Below, one piece after another: positions 52,087 through 61,788 of a DNA stretch of 64,000 nucleotides; position 1 is the first letter of the stretch, and the number at the start of each line of letters is the position of its first letter. Under the pieces are notes generated by a model that was given only the letters and a program-made list of their open reading frames with translations, was not told the DNA's origin and did not search any database. The position numbers and the translations under genes are program-made. This stretch comes from Bog-159 sp963785255 (lineage in GTDB: Bacteria; Acidobacteriota; Terriglobia; Bryobacterales; Bryobacteraceae), in contig CAWAUR010000014.1 in assembly GCA_963785255.1 (NCBI GenBank), positions 558,001 to 622,000 on the forward strand. The letters run 5' to 3'.

Positions 52087-54036
52087 ATGCAACCGCATCC
52101 GACAAGCCGGCCTGGCCTGCTTCGCATTCCCGGTCCCACGCTGGCTAGCTTGAGCATCCGTTTCTCCCCGCTATCGGACAGGGACGACTTCGCGCCTGCC
52201 ACTTGGCCGCAGCATCCTTTCACCGGAAGCGCCGCGTTTGCCGGCTGGTGGGAGTTCGATCTGGACGCCCTCTCGCTGGCCGATGGCGTCTATGAATACG
52301 AGTTTGTAGCGAACGGAACCACTGTCGTGCCGGACCCTTACACCGAACGGCTTACGCGCTTCGGCGGATATCGCGGCGTGTTCACGATCGTGAAGGGCGT
52401 ACGTGTCGAGCCGCCGTTCGATTGGACCGGCGAGTTTCCCGCCGGAGTTACGCTTGCCCAAAATAATCAAATCGTAATCTATGAGATGCCCGTCAAGTGG
52501 ATGGCCTCCGACCCGGGTGAAGAAGAGCCATTGGTGGAACTGGGAACTTTCGATAAAGTCATCTTCGAGCACCTCGACGACTTAGCCGGGATGGGTATCA
52601 ATTGTATCGAGCTCCTGCCCATCGAGGATTCGCCGCAAACGTTGAACTGGGGCTATGGAACGCGCTTCTTTTTCGCGCCGGATTACGACATAGGGACTCC
52701 CGTGGACGCCAAGTTTTTCGTGAAGCAGTGCCACCTGCGCGGCATTCGCGTGTTTCTCGATATCGTCATGAATATGTACGCGCCGCCATGTCCGCTGGGC
52801 GTGCTGGCTGCTAACTGGTTCAATCAGGCTTCCACGCCGAGCCGGCAGGACTGGGGCCAGAAACTGTTTCTATTTAATACCCCGGCTTACGGAACTTATT
52901 ATGCGGCGCGCGAGTTTCTCTCGGAGATGGGCGAATTCTGGGTCTCGGAATATCACATCGACGGTTACCGCATCGACGACTTCGCGGATATCGGAAATTG
53001 GGATTTCGTGCAGGAATTTCACGACCGCGCCACCGCCATGAGTCGGTCGCTGTTTCCCACAAAACCGTTTATCGTGATTGCCGAAGACTCCAATGACCAG
53101 TTTGCAAGCACTGCGAACGATCCGGATAACCCCAACGGCCGCAAGGTAGCTGACGCGCTATGGAACTTTGGCTATTGGTATGAGATCCGCCGGTTATTGA
53201 CTAACTCGATTAACACCGCTTTCGGCCAGCCGTCGCGTTCCACGCGTGTGGCGCATCTGTTATCCAATCAGGGCATCTGGGACGATTATACTCACCAGTT
53301 TCATGTGGGCTTCTCGGATATGGCGTGCTCGGTATGTTACATCACGTCGCACGACGTGCAGAATATGCCGCGCCTGGTGAACCTCGTTCTGGGGCCCATG
53401 CTGCAGGCTGCCGGATTGGGCGATGGGCAGTATATGAGTGTCGAACGCGCCATGGATAACGCGGACGGATCTTCCAGTGCCGTTTCAAAACAACTCGTCG
53501 CGCAGGCTCTGCGGCAGGCCTTTGGCGGCTTCGCGGTGCTGATGACTACGGTCGGAATTCCTATGTTTCTGGCGGGCGAGGAATTTGGCGACGTACACGA
53601 TACCGATTACACAGCGGGCGATCCCAATCCCAAGCAGCAGGACCCCGTGCAGTGGCAGCGTGCAAACTTCTCGAGTAACGCCGCACTCATGACGGCGGTT
53701 ACCGCACTTATAAAGTTGCGCACCTCTCATCCGGCGCTGCAGCGTGACGAAGTGGAGTGTTTCTATTTCCATCCGAACTTCGACGACGATAATAGCGCAC
53801 GGGTGTTCGCTTATTGCCGCACGGCTAACTTAGCGCTAGGTAGCCCGGGGCAGGTGATTGTGATCGCTAATATGGGGCCGCAACCTTATCCGGTGTATAA
53901 CATCCCGGGCTGGCCTTGGGGTGGGTCGGGGCTGGTGGAAATCGGATATGCGGACAGTGCGCCGGTCTGGGACGGGGGGGCCGAAACGCTCACGCTGTCA
54001 TTAGGCGCTTTCGCTGCGCGTGTTTTCGTGACTTGA
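52087..54036 (+). CDS. Alpha-amylase family (GH13) enzyme with N-terminal CBM48-like domain
   Basis: A 649-residue, apparently cytoplasmic alpha-glucan enzyme. Residues of about 10-110 form an Ig-like CBM48 domain as in branching and debranching enzymes (GVYEYEFVANGTTVVPDPYT). The barrel has region I RVFLDIVMNMY near residue 222, region II YHIDGYRIDDF (nucleophile Asp) near 300, region III FIVIAEDS (general acid Glu) near 325 and region IV CYITSHDVQN near 420. Region I lacks the usual His (DVVxNH gives DIVMNM), a difference that may affect specificity. Ribosome site caaaggag precedes ATG 52087. Branching or hydrolytic specificity is not known. Confidence 0.88.
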   Translation: MQPHPTSRPGLLRIPGPTLASLSIRFSPLSDRDDFAPATWPQHPFTGSAAFAGWWEFDLDALSLADGVYEYEFVANGTTVVPDPYTERLTRFGGYRGVFTIVKGVRVEPPFDWTGEFPAGVTLAQNNQIVIYEMPVKWMASDPGEEEPLVELGTFDKVIFEHLDDLAGMGINCIELLPIEDSPQTLNWGYGTRFFFAPDYDIGTPVDAKFFVKQCHLRGIRVFLDIVMNMYAPPCPLGVLAANWFNQASTPSRQDWGQKLFLFNTPAYGTYYAAREFLSEMGEFWVSEYHIDGYRIDDFADIGNWDFVQEFHDRATAMSRSLFPTKPFIVIAEDSNDQFASTANDPDNPNGRKVADALWNFGYWYEIRRLLTNSINTAFGQPSRSTRVAHLLSNQGIWDDYTHQFHVGFSDMACSVCYITSHDVQNMPRLVNLVLGPMLQAAGLGDGQYMSVERAMDNADGSSSAVSKQLVAQALRQAFGGFAVLMTTVGIPMFLAGEEFGDVHDTDYTAGDPNPKQQDPVQWQRANFSSNAALMTAVTALIKLRTSHPALQRDEVECFYFHPNFDDDNSARVFAYCRTANLALGSPGQVIVIANMGPQPYPVYNIPGWPWGGSGLVEIGYADSAPVWDGGAETLTLSLGAFAARVFVT

Positions 54037-54063
54037 GCCAAACACCACCAGGCGGATGACACA

Positions 54064-54150
54064 AGACCGCTCCCTGACGGTCGCGGCTCAGTAGCGGACG
54101 TAGTCATCCCGCGGGGTTTACTGGGCCGCGACCGTCAGGGAGCGGTTTCC
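54064..54150. repeat. REP-like inverted pair, type A
   Basis: agaccgctccctgacggtcg ... ctgggccgcgaccgtcaggg, between the GH13-like gene and the S53 peptidase gene. Confidence 0.75.
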
Positions 54151-54225
54151 CCAAAACGGTAAGCACCCGAAAAACGATCGGCCGCCCCACAAGCACGGTA
54201 CGCGTGATAGACTCAGCGAAAGTCC

Positions 54226-55371
54226 ATGCCCCAAAATGCACTCACGGCACTGACACTGGCGGCGGCCGCATTGGGTTGCGCGCATGCCCAGGATTCCTGG
54301 CTCGATCAAGAAGCTCATCTTCCCTACATCCGGCAGCCCGTGCCCGACGGTCAGCGGCCCACCGGGTATACGCCGAAACAGATGCGCCATGCCTACGGTG
54401 TCGATCTGCTCTCGAACCAGGGCGACGGACAGATCATCGGGATTGTGGATGCCTTCGACTATCCGTCTGTCGAATCCGACCTGGCGGTTTTCACCAGCGC
54501 CTTTCAGCTACCTTTGTGCACCAAGGCCAACGGATGTCTGACAGTGGTCTACGCCACAGGGACTAAGCCGCCGCCGAATGCCGGTTGGTCCGGTGAAACG
54601 TCACTCGATGTGCAGTGGGCGCATGCCATCGCGCCGAAGGCCCAGATCCTGTTAGTGGAGGCTCCCAACGGCACCACGCGCGCGCTGCTGGAAGCCGTGC
54701 CGGTGGCCGTCGCGCACGGGGCCACCACCATCAACATGAGTTGGGGAACCTTGCATGAAGAACCCAATGAACAGAACCTCGACCATCTATACTTCAACAA
54801 CCCTGCGGTGACTTACTTTAATGCATCGGGCGACTGGGGCACTAACTTATTCGGTTACCCCGCCGCGTCGCCGCTGGTAGTCGACGCTGGTGGGACCGCG
54901 CTCAATCTGGATGGCGACGGCAATATCCTAAGTGAAAAAGCGTGGCGCGGAAGCGGGGGGGGCGCCAGTATCTATTACGCCGAGCCTTCGTATCAGATCG
55001 GATTCCAAAGTTCCGGGCAGCGCGGTGTTCCGGATGTGGCCTATAACGCCAGCGCCGACACAGGTGTTCCGGTGTACGACAGCGAAGAAGGCAACTGGGG
55101 GAAAGTGGGCGGCACCAGCGCCGCGTCTCCGCAGTGGTGCGCGATTACGGCGATCGCCAACAGTGTGCGCGCGGAGATGGGCAAAGGTCCCATCGGCGCA
55201 AAGTTTCTGAACGTAATCTATGCCAATTCGCTGGCATTTCACGATATCACGACTGGATTCAACGGCACATGCGGCGCCATGTGCGAAGCCGGTCCTGGAT
55301 GGGATTTTGTAACTGGATTGGGCAGCCCGATGGCTCCCCATATCGTCGATGCATTGGCGGCGGCTCCTTAG
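54226..55371 (+). CDS. S53 family serine-carboxyl peptidase (sedolisin-like), without prodomain
   Basis: A 381-residue exported protein with a signal peptide ending in AHAQ. It enters the catalytic domain at once (GYTPKQMRHAYGVD). The catalytic Glu and Asp are in GETSLDVQWAHAIAP near residues 125-140, the oxyanion Asp in FNASGDWG near 206, and the Ser in GGTSAASPQW near 300. Most sedolisins have a large N-terminal propeptide that this protein lacks. The C-terminus keeps GPGWDFVTGLGSP. The next gene begins one base after its stop. Confidence 0.9.
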   Translation: MPQNALTALTLAAAALGCAHAQDSWLDQEAHLPYIRQPVPDGQRPTGYTPKQMRHAYGVDLLSNQGDGQIIGIVDAFDYPSVESDLAVFTSAFQLPLCTKANGCLTVVYATGTKPPPNAGWSGETSLDVQWAHAIAPKAQILLVEAPNGTTRALLEAVPVAVAHGATTINMSWGTLHEEPNEQNLDHLYFNNPAVTYFNASGDWGTNLFGYPAASPLVVDAGGTALNLDGDGNILSEKAWRGSGGGASIYYAEPSYQIGFQSSGQRGVPDVAYNASADTGVPVYDSEEGNWGKVGGTSAASPQWCAITAIANSVRAEMGKGPIGAKFLNVIYANSLAFHDITTGFNGTCGAMCEAGPGWDFVTGLGSPMAPHIVDALAAAP

Positions 55372-55372
55372 G

Positions 55373-58237
55373 ATGCGCTACCGCCGGCTTATCTTAGCGC
55401 TTGCATCCGTCTTTCCGCTGGCCGCCCAGCAAGTGCCCGCGCGCCTGTTTGACGGGCTTTCCTGGCGAATGATCGGTCCATTTCGGGGCGGCCGTGCGGA
55501 AGCCGCCACGGGCGTACCTGGCGATCCGAATACATTCTACTTCGGTGCGGTCGGCGGCGGCATCTGGAAAACCACCGACGCCGGCACGGTGTGGACGCCT
55601 ATTTTCGACGCCCAACATATCGCCTCGATCGGCGCCATCGAAGTCGCGCCATCCGACCCGCGTATCATCTACGCCGGGACGGGTGAGACCGACTTACGCT
55701 CCGATATTTCATTCGGCGACGGCATTTATAAGTCCACCGACGCAGGTAAGACATGGACTAACATGGGCCTGCGAGATACACGCCAGATCGGGCGCATCCT
55801 GGTGGACCCTGCGAATCCGAATGTGGTGTTTGTGGCTGCGCTGGGGCATGCCTACGGCTCGAACGATGAGCGCGGCGTCTTCCGCTCCAGCGATGGCGGG
55901 AATAGTTGGCGTAAGGTGCTGTACAAGGGGCCGGAAACCGGCGCCGTGGATCTCGCCTGGGCGCCTGAGGATACCCGAACCATCTACGCCACGCTATGGA
56001 ATGTGCGGCGCCCGCCGCGCGTGCAATACGGCCCCGTCGAAGGACCCGGCAGCGGACTCTATAAGTCCACCGATGGCGGCGATACCTGGTCGCAGATCCA
56101 GGGCCACGGCCTTCCCGAAGGCCAGTGGCGCCGGTCGGGAATTGCCGTGGCGCGCGGTACACGCGGACGCCGCGTTTATGTTTTGGTCGACGCGGAAGCC
56201 GGCGCCGGGCTCTATCGTTCCGACGATGGAGGTGTAACATGGGCTCGGCCCGGCAACGATCGCCGCATCACCAGCCGCGGTTGGTATTTCGGCCGAGTCA
56301 CTGTGGATCCTTCGAATCCCGACGTCGTGTATCTGCCAAACGTGGCGCTGTATCGCACCGCGGACGCGGGCAAGACATTCACCGTGGTGCGCGGCGCGCC
56401 TGGCGGCGACGATTATCATTTCCTTTGGATCGATCCAACGGCGCCATCGCGGATGATTTTGGCCACCGATCAAGGCACGACCATCAGCGTTGACGGAGCT
56501 AAGACGTGGAGCACCTGGTATAACCAGCCCACGGCACAGATGTATCACGTGATCGCCGACAACCAGTTCCCTTATACGGTCTATGGCACCCAGCAGGATT
56601 CCGGCTCCGTGGCCGTTCCCAGCCGTACCGATCACGGACACATCACGGAAGCCGATCGTTATTCCATAGGTGGCAGCGAGAGCGGCTATGTGGCGCCCGA
56701 TCCAGCCGATCCTAACATCATCTATGTGGCGGGCACCTATGGCGGCCTTGCGCGTTTCGATAAGCGTACGGCGCAGAGCCAGAACATTACGCCCTGGCCG
56801 AGGTTCCAATTCAACGCGGATATCTCCCAACAGAAGTATCGCTATCCCTGGACCCCGCCGCTTATCTTCTCGCCCATCGAGCGCGGCACGCTGTACTATG
56901 CCTCGCAGTTCTTATTCAAGACTACCGATGGCGGGCTCAGTTGGCAGACGATCAGCCCCGATCTTACAGGTTCCTCGAAGCTGGGTGTCATCTTCACCAT
57001 TGCGCCCTCGCCTCTCGAAGCCGGCGAGATTTGGGCGGGCAGCGACACCGGGCTGATCCATCTCACTCGCGACGGTGGCAAGACCTGGTCCGATGTGACT
57101 CCCCCGGGAGTAAGTGAGTGGAGCAAGATCACTCGCATCGAAGCGTCGCATTTCGACGCGGGCGTGGCCTATGCGGCCATCGACCGTCATCGCCTGGAAG
57201 ATTACCGTCCGCATCTCTGGCGCACGCACGATTATGGCAAGACCTGGACCCAAGTGACTGACGGCATTCCCGAGCCCGCCTTCTTAAATGCCATTCGCGA
57301 AGATCCCGTACGCCGCGGTCTGTTATACGCGGCCACCGAGTTAGGCGTGTATGTCTCGTTTGACGATGGCGATCACTGGCAGCCGTTGCAGTTCAATTTG
57401 CCTGCGTGTTCAGTGCGCGACATCGACATACACGGGGACGACTTAATCATTGCCACGCATGGGCGTTCGTTTTGGATTATGGACGGCATCGCGCCCTTGC
57501 GCCAGGCGAATGCGGAAGTGGCCTCCGCGGCCGCGTGGCTCTATAAACCGGCGCCTGCCATCCGTACCGCCAGCGAGGGTTTTCAAGGAACGCCGCTGCC
57601 TCCCGAGATTCCGCAAGCTCCGAATCCGCCCGATGGCGCCATCATCGATTATTATCTCGCCTCCGCGCAGGATGAAGTTATGCTCGATATATTGGACGAC
57701 AAGAACCAGGTCGTCCGCAGATACACCAGCTCCGATAAGCCGCCCGCTTCGGAACGCGTGCAGGCAGTCGCAGACATATGGATCGTTCCGCCGCCCCGTC
57801 TTACCGGCAGCGCTGGCATGCATCGCTTCGTTTGGGACCTGCGTTATGGCGCCCGTGGTCCGCAGGTTTTACCGGGCACTTATCAGGTGCGGCTAACTGT
57901 AGCCGGCCGGGCTTACTCGCAGACTGTGGATGTGTCTCTCGATCCACGGTCTTCGGCCACGCGCGCGGATCTGGAGACCCAACTCGATTTGGGCCTGAAG
58001 GCTACGCACGGGATAGAGCAAGCCCAGGAGGCTCTAGGGGAAATTCAAAAGCTCACCATTGACGCGCCGGAACTCGCGCAAATCCGCGCGGCGATAGGCA
58101 GGGCTAATGCCGGATTCCGCTCGGTGTTGGAGGTGGCAGAGAGCGCAGACCGCCGGCCTCCCGCGCAGGCACTCGCGTTATATGAAGAGGCCAGGCGGGA
58201 GTTGGACGCGCAGGTAGAGAAAATCCGCGCGCATTAG
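55373..58237 (+). CDS. Secreted sortilin/VPS10-like BNR repeat protein
   Basis: A 954-residue exported protein with a signal peptide (RLILALASVFPLAAQ). Repeated Asp-box-like motifs (KSTDAGKTWTN, RSSDGGNSW, KSTDGGDTWSQI, RSDDGGVTWA, TRDGGKTWSDV) build one or two large propellers across residues 40-700. The C-terminal part (about 740-950) has beta strands and a charged helical end (EEARRELDAQVEKIRAH). Such proteins are frequent in acidobacteria; the ligand or substrate is unknown. It starts directly after the peptidase stop, so the two may form an operon. Confidence 0.88.
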   Translation: MRYRRLILALASVFPLAAQQVPARLFDGLSWRMIGPFRGGRAEAATGVPGDPNTFYFGAVGGGIWKTTDAGTVWTPIFDAQHIASIGAIEVAPSDPRIIYAGTGETDLRSDISFGDGIYKSTDAGKTWTNMGLRDTRQIGRILVDPANPNVVFVAALGHAYGSNDERGVFRSSDGGNSWRKVLYKGPETGAVDLAWAPEDTRTIYATLWNVRRPPRVQYGPVEGPGSGLYKSTDGGDTWSQIQGHGLPEGQWRRSGIAVARGTRGRRVYVLVDAEAGAGLYRSDDGGVTWARPGNDRRITSRGWYFGRVTVDPSNPDVVYLPNVALYRTADAGKTFTVVRGAPGGDDYHFLWIDPTAPSRMILATDQGTTISVDGAKTWSTWYNQPTAQMYHVIADNQFPYTVYGTQQDSGSVAVPSRTDHGHITEADRYSIGGSESGYVAPDPADPNIIYVAGTYGGLARFDKRTAQSQNITPWPRFQFNADISQQKYRYPWTPPLIFSPIERGTLYYASQFLFKTTDGGLSWQTISPDLTGSSKLGVIFTIAPSPLEAGEIWAGSDTGLIHLTRDGGKTWSDVTPPGVSEWSKITRIEASHFDAGVAYAAIDRHRLEDYRPHLWRTHDYGKTWTQVTDGIPEPAFLNAIREDPVRRGLLYAATELGVYVSFDDGDHWQPLQFNLPACSVRDIDIHGDDLIIATHGRSFWIMDGIAPLRQANAEVASAAAWLYKPAPAIRTASEGFQGTPLPPEIPQAPNPPDGAIIDYYLASAQDEVMLDILDDKNQVVRRYTSSDKPPASERVQAVADIWIVPPPRLTGSAGMHRFVWDLRYGARGPQVLPGTYQVRLTVAGRAYSQTVDVSLDPRSSATRADLETQLDLGLKATHGIEQAQEALGEIQKLTIDAPELAQIRAAIGRANAGFRSVLEVAESADRRPPAQALALYEEARRELDAQVEKIRAH

Positions 58238-58245
58238 TGAGGACA

Positions 58246-58283
58246 AGTGGGGCAGGCAAAGTGCCTGGCAAGGTGCCTGGCCC
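58246..58283. repeat. Partial type B repeat
   Basis: gtggggcaggcaaagtgcct followed by ggcaaggtgcctggcccac, in the gap between the BNR protein gene and the next gene. Confidence 0.6.
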
Positions 58284-58308
58284 ACGGTTTTATAGGACAA
58301 TAGAGATT

Positions 58309-59433
58309 ATGAGGTTTTTCCGCATCGCTGCGATCAATGTGATGTGCATCGCCCTATGGGCGGCTTCCGGCTATACCGTCGCGCAGATCAAACAGTTCAT
58401 CCAGTCTGCAATTGAACTCAAGAATCCGGATAAGGAAGTCGCCGAAACGTTGCGCAAGATGAAGCTGTCCGAACACATGGACCTGGATACCGTGGAGGCG
58501 CTGCAAGCCAAGGGCGCCGGTCCCAAAACCGTGGCCGTGCTGAAGGAACTCGCCACCGAGTCCCAGAGTCTTCCGCAAGCCGCGCCGCCGCCTCCCAAGC
58601 CGGTGTACGTGCCGCCGCCTCCGCCGACTTCCGAAGAGCAGGCCAAGCTGCTGGACGACGTGCGCGACTACGCCATCGATTATACGAAGCATCTGCCGGA
58701 TTTCATTTGTCTGGAACAGACTCGCCGCTATGTCGATACCACCGGCCGCGATTCGTGGCGGCAGGCGGATGTCATCACGGCGCGCCTCACTTACTACAAC
58801 CAAAAGGAAGATTACAAGCTGGTTTCGCAGAACGATAAGGTATCCACCGACGGCTCGTATATGTCGGTGGGCGGCGCGTTGTCGATGGGCGATTTCGGCA
58901 CCACCATGCGCGATATCTTCAATCCATCGAGCCACGCCAGCTTTCAATGGGAGCGATGGACCACGCTGCGCACCCGCCGCACGCACGTGATTTCATTTCG
59001 TGTGCCGCTCGAATTCTCGCGCTACACCATCGAGGCCGGCGGCGATAGCCGGGACAGCAAATCCGAAGCCCAGCGGATCACCGTGGGCTATCATGGCGAG
59101 GTCTTCGTGGACCGGGACTTAGGCACCATCGTGCGCATCACGCAGGAGGCCGACAACATTCCGCCATTATTTCCCGTCCGCGAGGCCAAGGAAACGCTGG
59201 ACTACGACATGACCAAAATCGGCGATTACGAATTCTTCCTGCCGCTGGTGGCCACCGTGCAGATGCACGACGACCGCGTGTGGTTCAAGAACGTAAAGGA
59301 GTTCCGCCTCTATCGTAAGTTCTCGGCCGACGCGGTCATCAAATTCGATGGTCAGGAAGTGCCGCCGCTGCCCGACGATAAGACCAAGGAACAACCGGTG
59401 CAACCGCCGCCTCCGCCACAACCGCCTAAGTGA
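58309..59433 (+). CDS. Secreted protein of unknown function, acidobacterial type
   Basis: A 374-residue protein with a signal-like N-terminus (RIAAINVMCIALWAASGYT). Residues 25-85 are helical (VAQIKQFIQSAIELKNPDKE, MDLDTVEALQAKGAGPKTVA), followed by a proline-rich linker (APPPPKPVYVPPPPP near 98-112), then a beta-rich domain (about 120-355) and a Pro-rich tail (QPPPPPQPPK). ATG 58309 was chosen because the sequence before it is a type B repeat. No family function is known to me. The next gene begins inside its stop (GTGA). Confidence 0.75.
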   Translation: MRFFRIAAINVMCIALWAASGYTVAQIKQFIQSAIELKNPDKEVAETLRKMKLSEHMDLDTVEALQAKGAGPKTVAVLKELATESQSLPQAAPPPPKPVYVPPPPPTSEEQAKLLDDVRDYAIDYTKHLPDFICLEQTRRYVDTTGRDSWRQADVITARLTYYNQKEDYKLVSQNDKVSTDGSYMSVGGALSMGDFGTTMRDIFNPSSHASFQWERWTTLRTRRTHVISFRVPLEFSRYTIEAGGDSRDSKSEAQRITVGYHGEVFVDRDLGTIVRITQEADNIPPLFPVREAKETLDYDMTKIGDYEFFLPLVATVQMHDDRVWFKNVKEFRLYRKFSADAVIKFDGQEVPPLPDDKTKEQPVQPPPPPQPPK

Positions 59434-61558
59434 GTTTCTGGCGGCGGGTCTTTCAACTCCAAAAGGAAAAGATCGCGCCGTGGATTGCCCTGCGCAACAC
59501 GCTGGGCTTTGCCTTGCCGCTGGTTGCCGGCGTCGCCCTGGGTCATATTCCTGAGGCGCTCATCGCCGCCATCGGTGCGCTGAACGTCTCGTATTCCGAT
59601 AGCCACGATCCCTACGTTACGCGCGCGCGGCGCATGCTGGCGTCGAGCGCCATCGTGGGCCTGGCTGTATTTGCCGGAGCGATCTGTGGCAACCATCACC
59701 TGCTCGCCGTGCCGATCGCGGGCGCCTGGGCGTTCGCCGCGGGCATGTTAGTGGCGCTGAGCACGGCCGCCGCGGATCTGGGAAGCATCAGCCTGGTCAC
59801 CCTGTTGGTGTTCGCGGCCAAGCCGTTGCCGCCGGAATCGGCCGCGCTCTCGGGACTGCTGGCGTTGGGCGGTGGCTTGCTCCAACCGCGCTGTCGCTTG
59901 CCTTCTGGCCCATTCGCCGCTACATGCCCGAGCGCCGCGCATTGGCCGCACTGTACGCCGAACTGGCGCGCGCCGTGGTTGCCCCACCCGATGTGCACTC
60001 GGCTCCTCCAGCTAGCGCGCAAAGCACGCAGGCGCAGACCGCGCTCGAGCCGCTGGCGGGCGATTACTCGATCGAAGGCGAGCGCTACCGGATGTTGTTG
60101 AGCCAGGCCGAGCGTACCCGCTTGGGCCTCTTCGCATTGAATCGCCTGCGCGCACGCATCGCACGGGAGCCGGGAGGAGTCGCGGAGGGCGCACTGCTGG
60201 GCGATTATCTCGACCATGCATCGCGCGTCCTCCGGTCGATTGGCGATGCGTTGTTGGCCGCGAAGACCGCGCCCGCCGCGCCCCCGGAGTTAGATCGACT
60301 GCGAATGTTCGCCGAACGCTTGCGGGCGGCGGACGCCACTCTGCCGGACGCCATCAGGCAAACGGCTCGCGATGCTCGCCAGCAGATCGACGCGCTCAAC
60401 GGCCAACTGCGCACTGCTTGGGAATTGGCAACCGCGGTGACCGTTGCGGGAATGATGAACTTCGCGCGGCAGGAAGTTCGCCGGCCATGGCATCTACGGC
60501 TCAGCGGCACCGTGGCCACGCTGCGCGCAAACCTCAGCTTGCGGTCCGCTGCCTGCCGTCACGCCATCCGGCTGGCAGTGTGCGTGGCGCTCGGCGATGC
60601 CGTGGGGCGCGGCTTTGGTCTGCAGCGCTCTTACTGGCTGCCGATGACAGTGGCCATCGTGCTGAAGCCGGACTTCGCCTCCACCTTCAGCCGCGGCGTG
60701 CTGCGATTGGGCGGAACGTTTGCCGGTTTGATCTTTTCCACGGCTCTGTTTCACTTGCTTCCCGGCGAGCCGGCGGCGCATGTGGCAGCCATTGTGGCGC
60801 TGATGTTCGTCCTGCGATGCTGGGGCCCGGCGAATTACGGCATCCTGGTAACGGCAGTCACCGGATTGGTGGTGCTGTTGATTGCCATGGCGGGCGTGTC
60901 GCCGAGGGAAGTGGTCGTCGCGCGCGGCTTGAATACGGCTATCGGCGGCGTCATCGCGCTGGCGGCGTATGGCCTGTGGCCCACCCGGGAACGGGCGCGC
61001 ATCGGGGACTTAATGGCGGAAATGCTGGACGCCTATCGCCAGTACTTCCACCTGATTCGTGAAAGCTATTTCCATCCCGAGGGGCAATTCGCGAATGCGC
61101 TGGATCGGGCGCGGGTGGCGGCGCGGCGGGCGCGATCCAATCTGGAAGCGTCGTTTGAGCGTTTGCGCGCGGAACCGGAAACCCAGACGGCGCCGCTCGC
61201 GGCGCTGACGGGCATGTTGGCCAGTTCGCACCGGCTGATCCACGCGATCATGGCGCTGGAAGCCGGTCTCGGCGCCAGCCCCGCGGCGCCGGCGCGTGCG
61301 GCTTTTAGAACCTTCGCCGACCATGCGGAACTCACGCTGAATCTGCTCGCCGGAGCCTTGCGCGGATCGCCCTTGAAGCCGGACGAACTGCCCAATCTGC
61401 GCGAAGATCATCACGCCTTGAGGCATTCCGGAGACCCGGCCACAGAACGTTATGCGCTGGTTAATGTTGAAACCGACCGTATGACGAACAGCCTGAACAC
61501 ACTAAGCGAGCAGATACTCCGGTGGACAGAAACGGACCGCCCCAATCACTTGGGATGA
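59430..61558 (+). pseudogene. FUSC-family membrane protein with one frame break
   Basis: Begins at GTG 59430 in the previous stop. The first frame (to about 59884) has membrane helices: LGFALPLVAGVALGHIPEAL, AIVGLAVFAGAICG and VALSTAAADLGSISLVTLLV. The second frame resumes TALSLAFWPIRRYMPERRAL and runs to 61558 through a second helix set (HAIRLAVCVALGDAVGRGFG, GILVTAVTGLVVLLIAMAG) and a helical end. Joining needs one extra base in the ctccaaccg stretch near 59883-59886. The intact length would be about 709 residues, normal for FUSC/YccS-type proteins, which are linked to export of aromatic acids. It is a recent lesion or a sequencing error. Confidence 0.8.
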
Positions 61559-61788
61559 GCCGCCATTTTCTTTTCGAGGGCCGCGATCAGCCGCGCTTCG
61601 ATCTCGGGTGAAATCGGATGCGTCTCCATTCCCTTGTAGATGCGGACGGTTTTCTTGGTGGTGTCGCAGACCACCCAGCAGTTGGGGCACTCCGTGATGT
61701 GCTGCTCCAACTTGGCCCGGATTTCCGCGTCGACATTCTCGTCCAGGTAATCGCTGAGTTCTTGCAAAAATTCCTTACAGGTAAGCAA
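61546..61788 (-). CDS. Putative zinc-finger anti-sigma factor
   Basis: An 80-residue protein starting MLTCKEFLQELSDYLD, with the zf-HC2 motif HITECPNC near residues 30-37. Such small proteins bind and hold ECF sigma factors. Its start overlaps the sigma factor end by 14 bases, and it is convergent with the FUSC gene, whose 3' end overlaps by 13 bases. It lacks a transmembrane anchor, so it would act in the cytoplasm. Confidence 0.85.
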   Translation of the reverse strand: MLTCKEFLQELSDYLDENVDAEIRAKLEQHITECPNCWVVCDTTKKTVRIYKGMETHPISPEIEARLIAALEKKMAAHPK

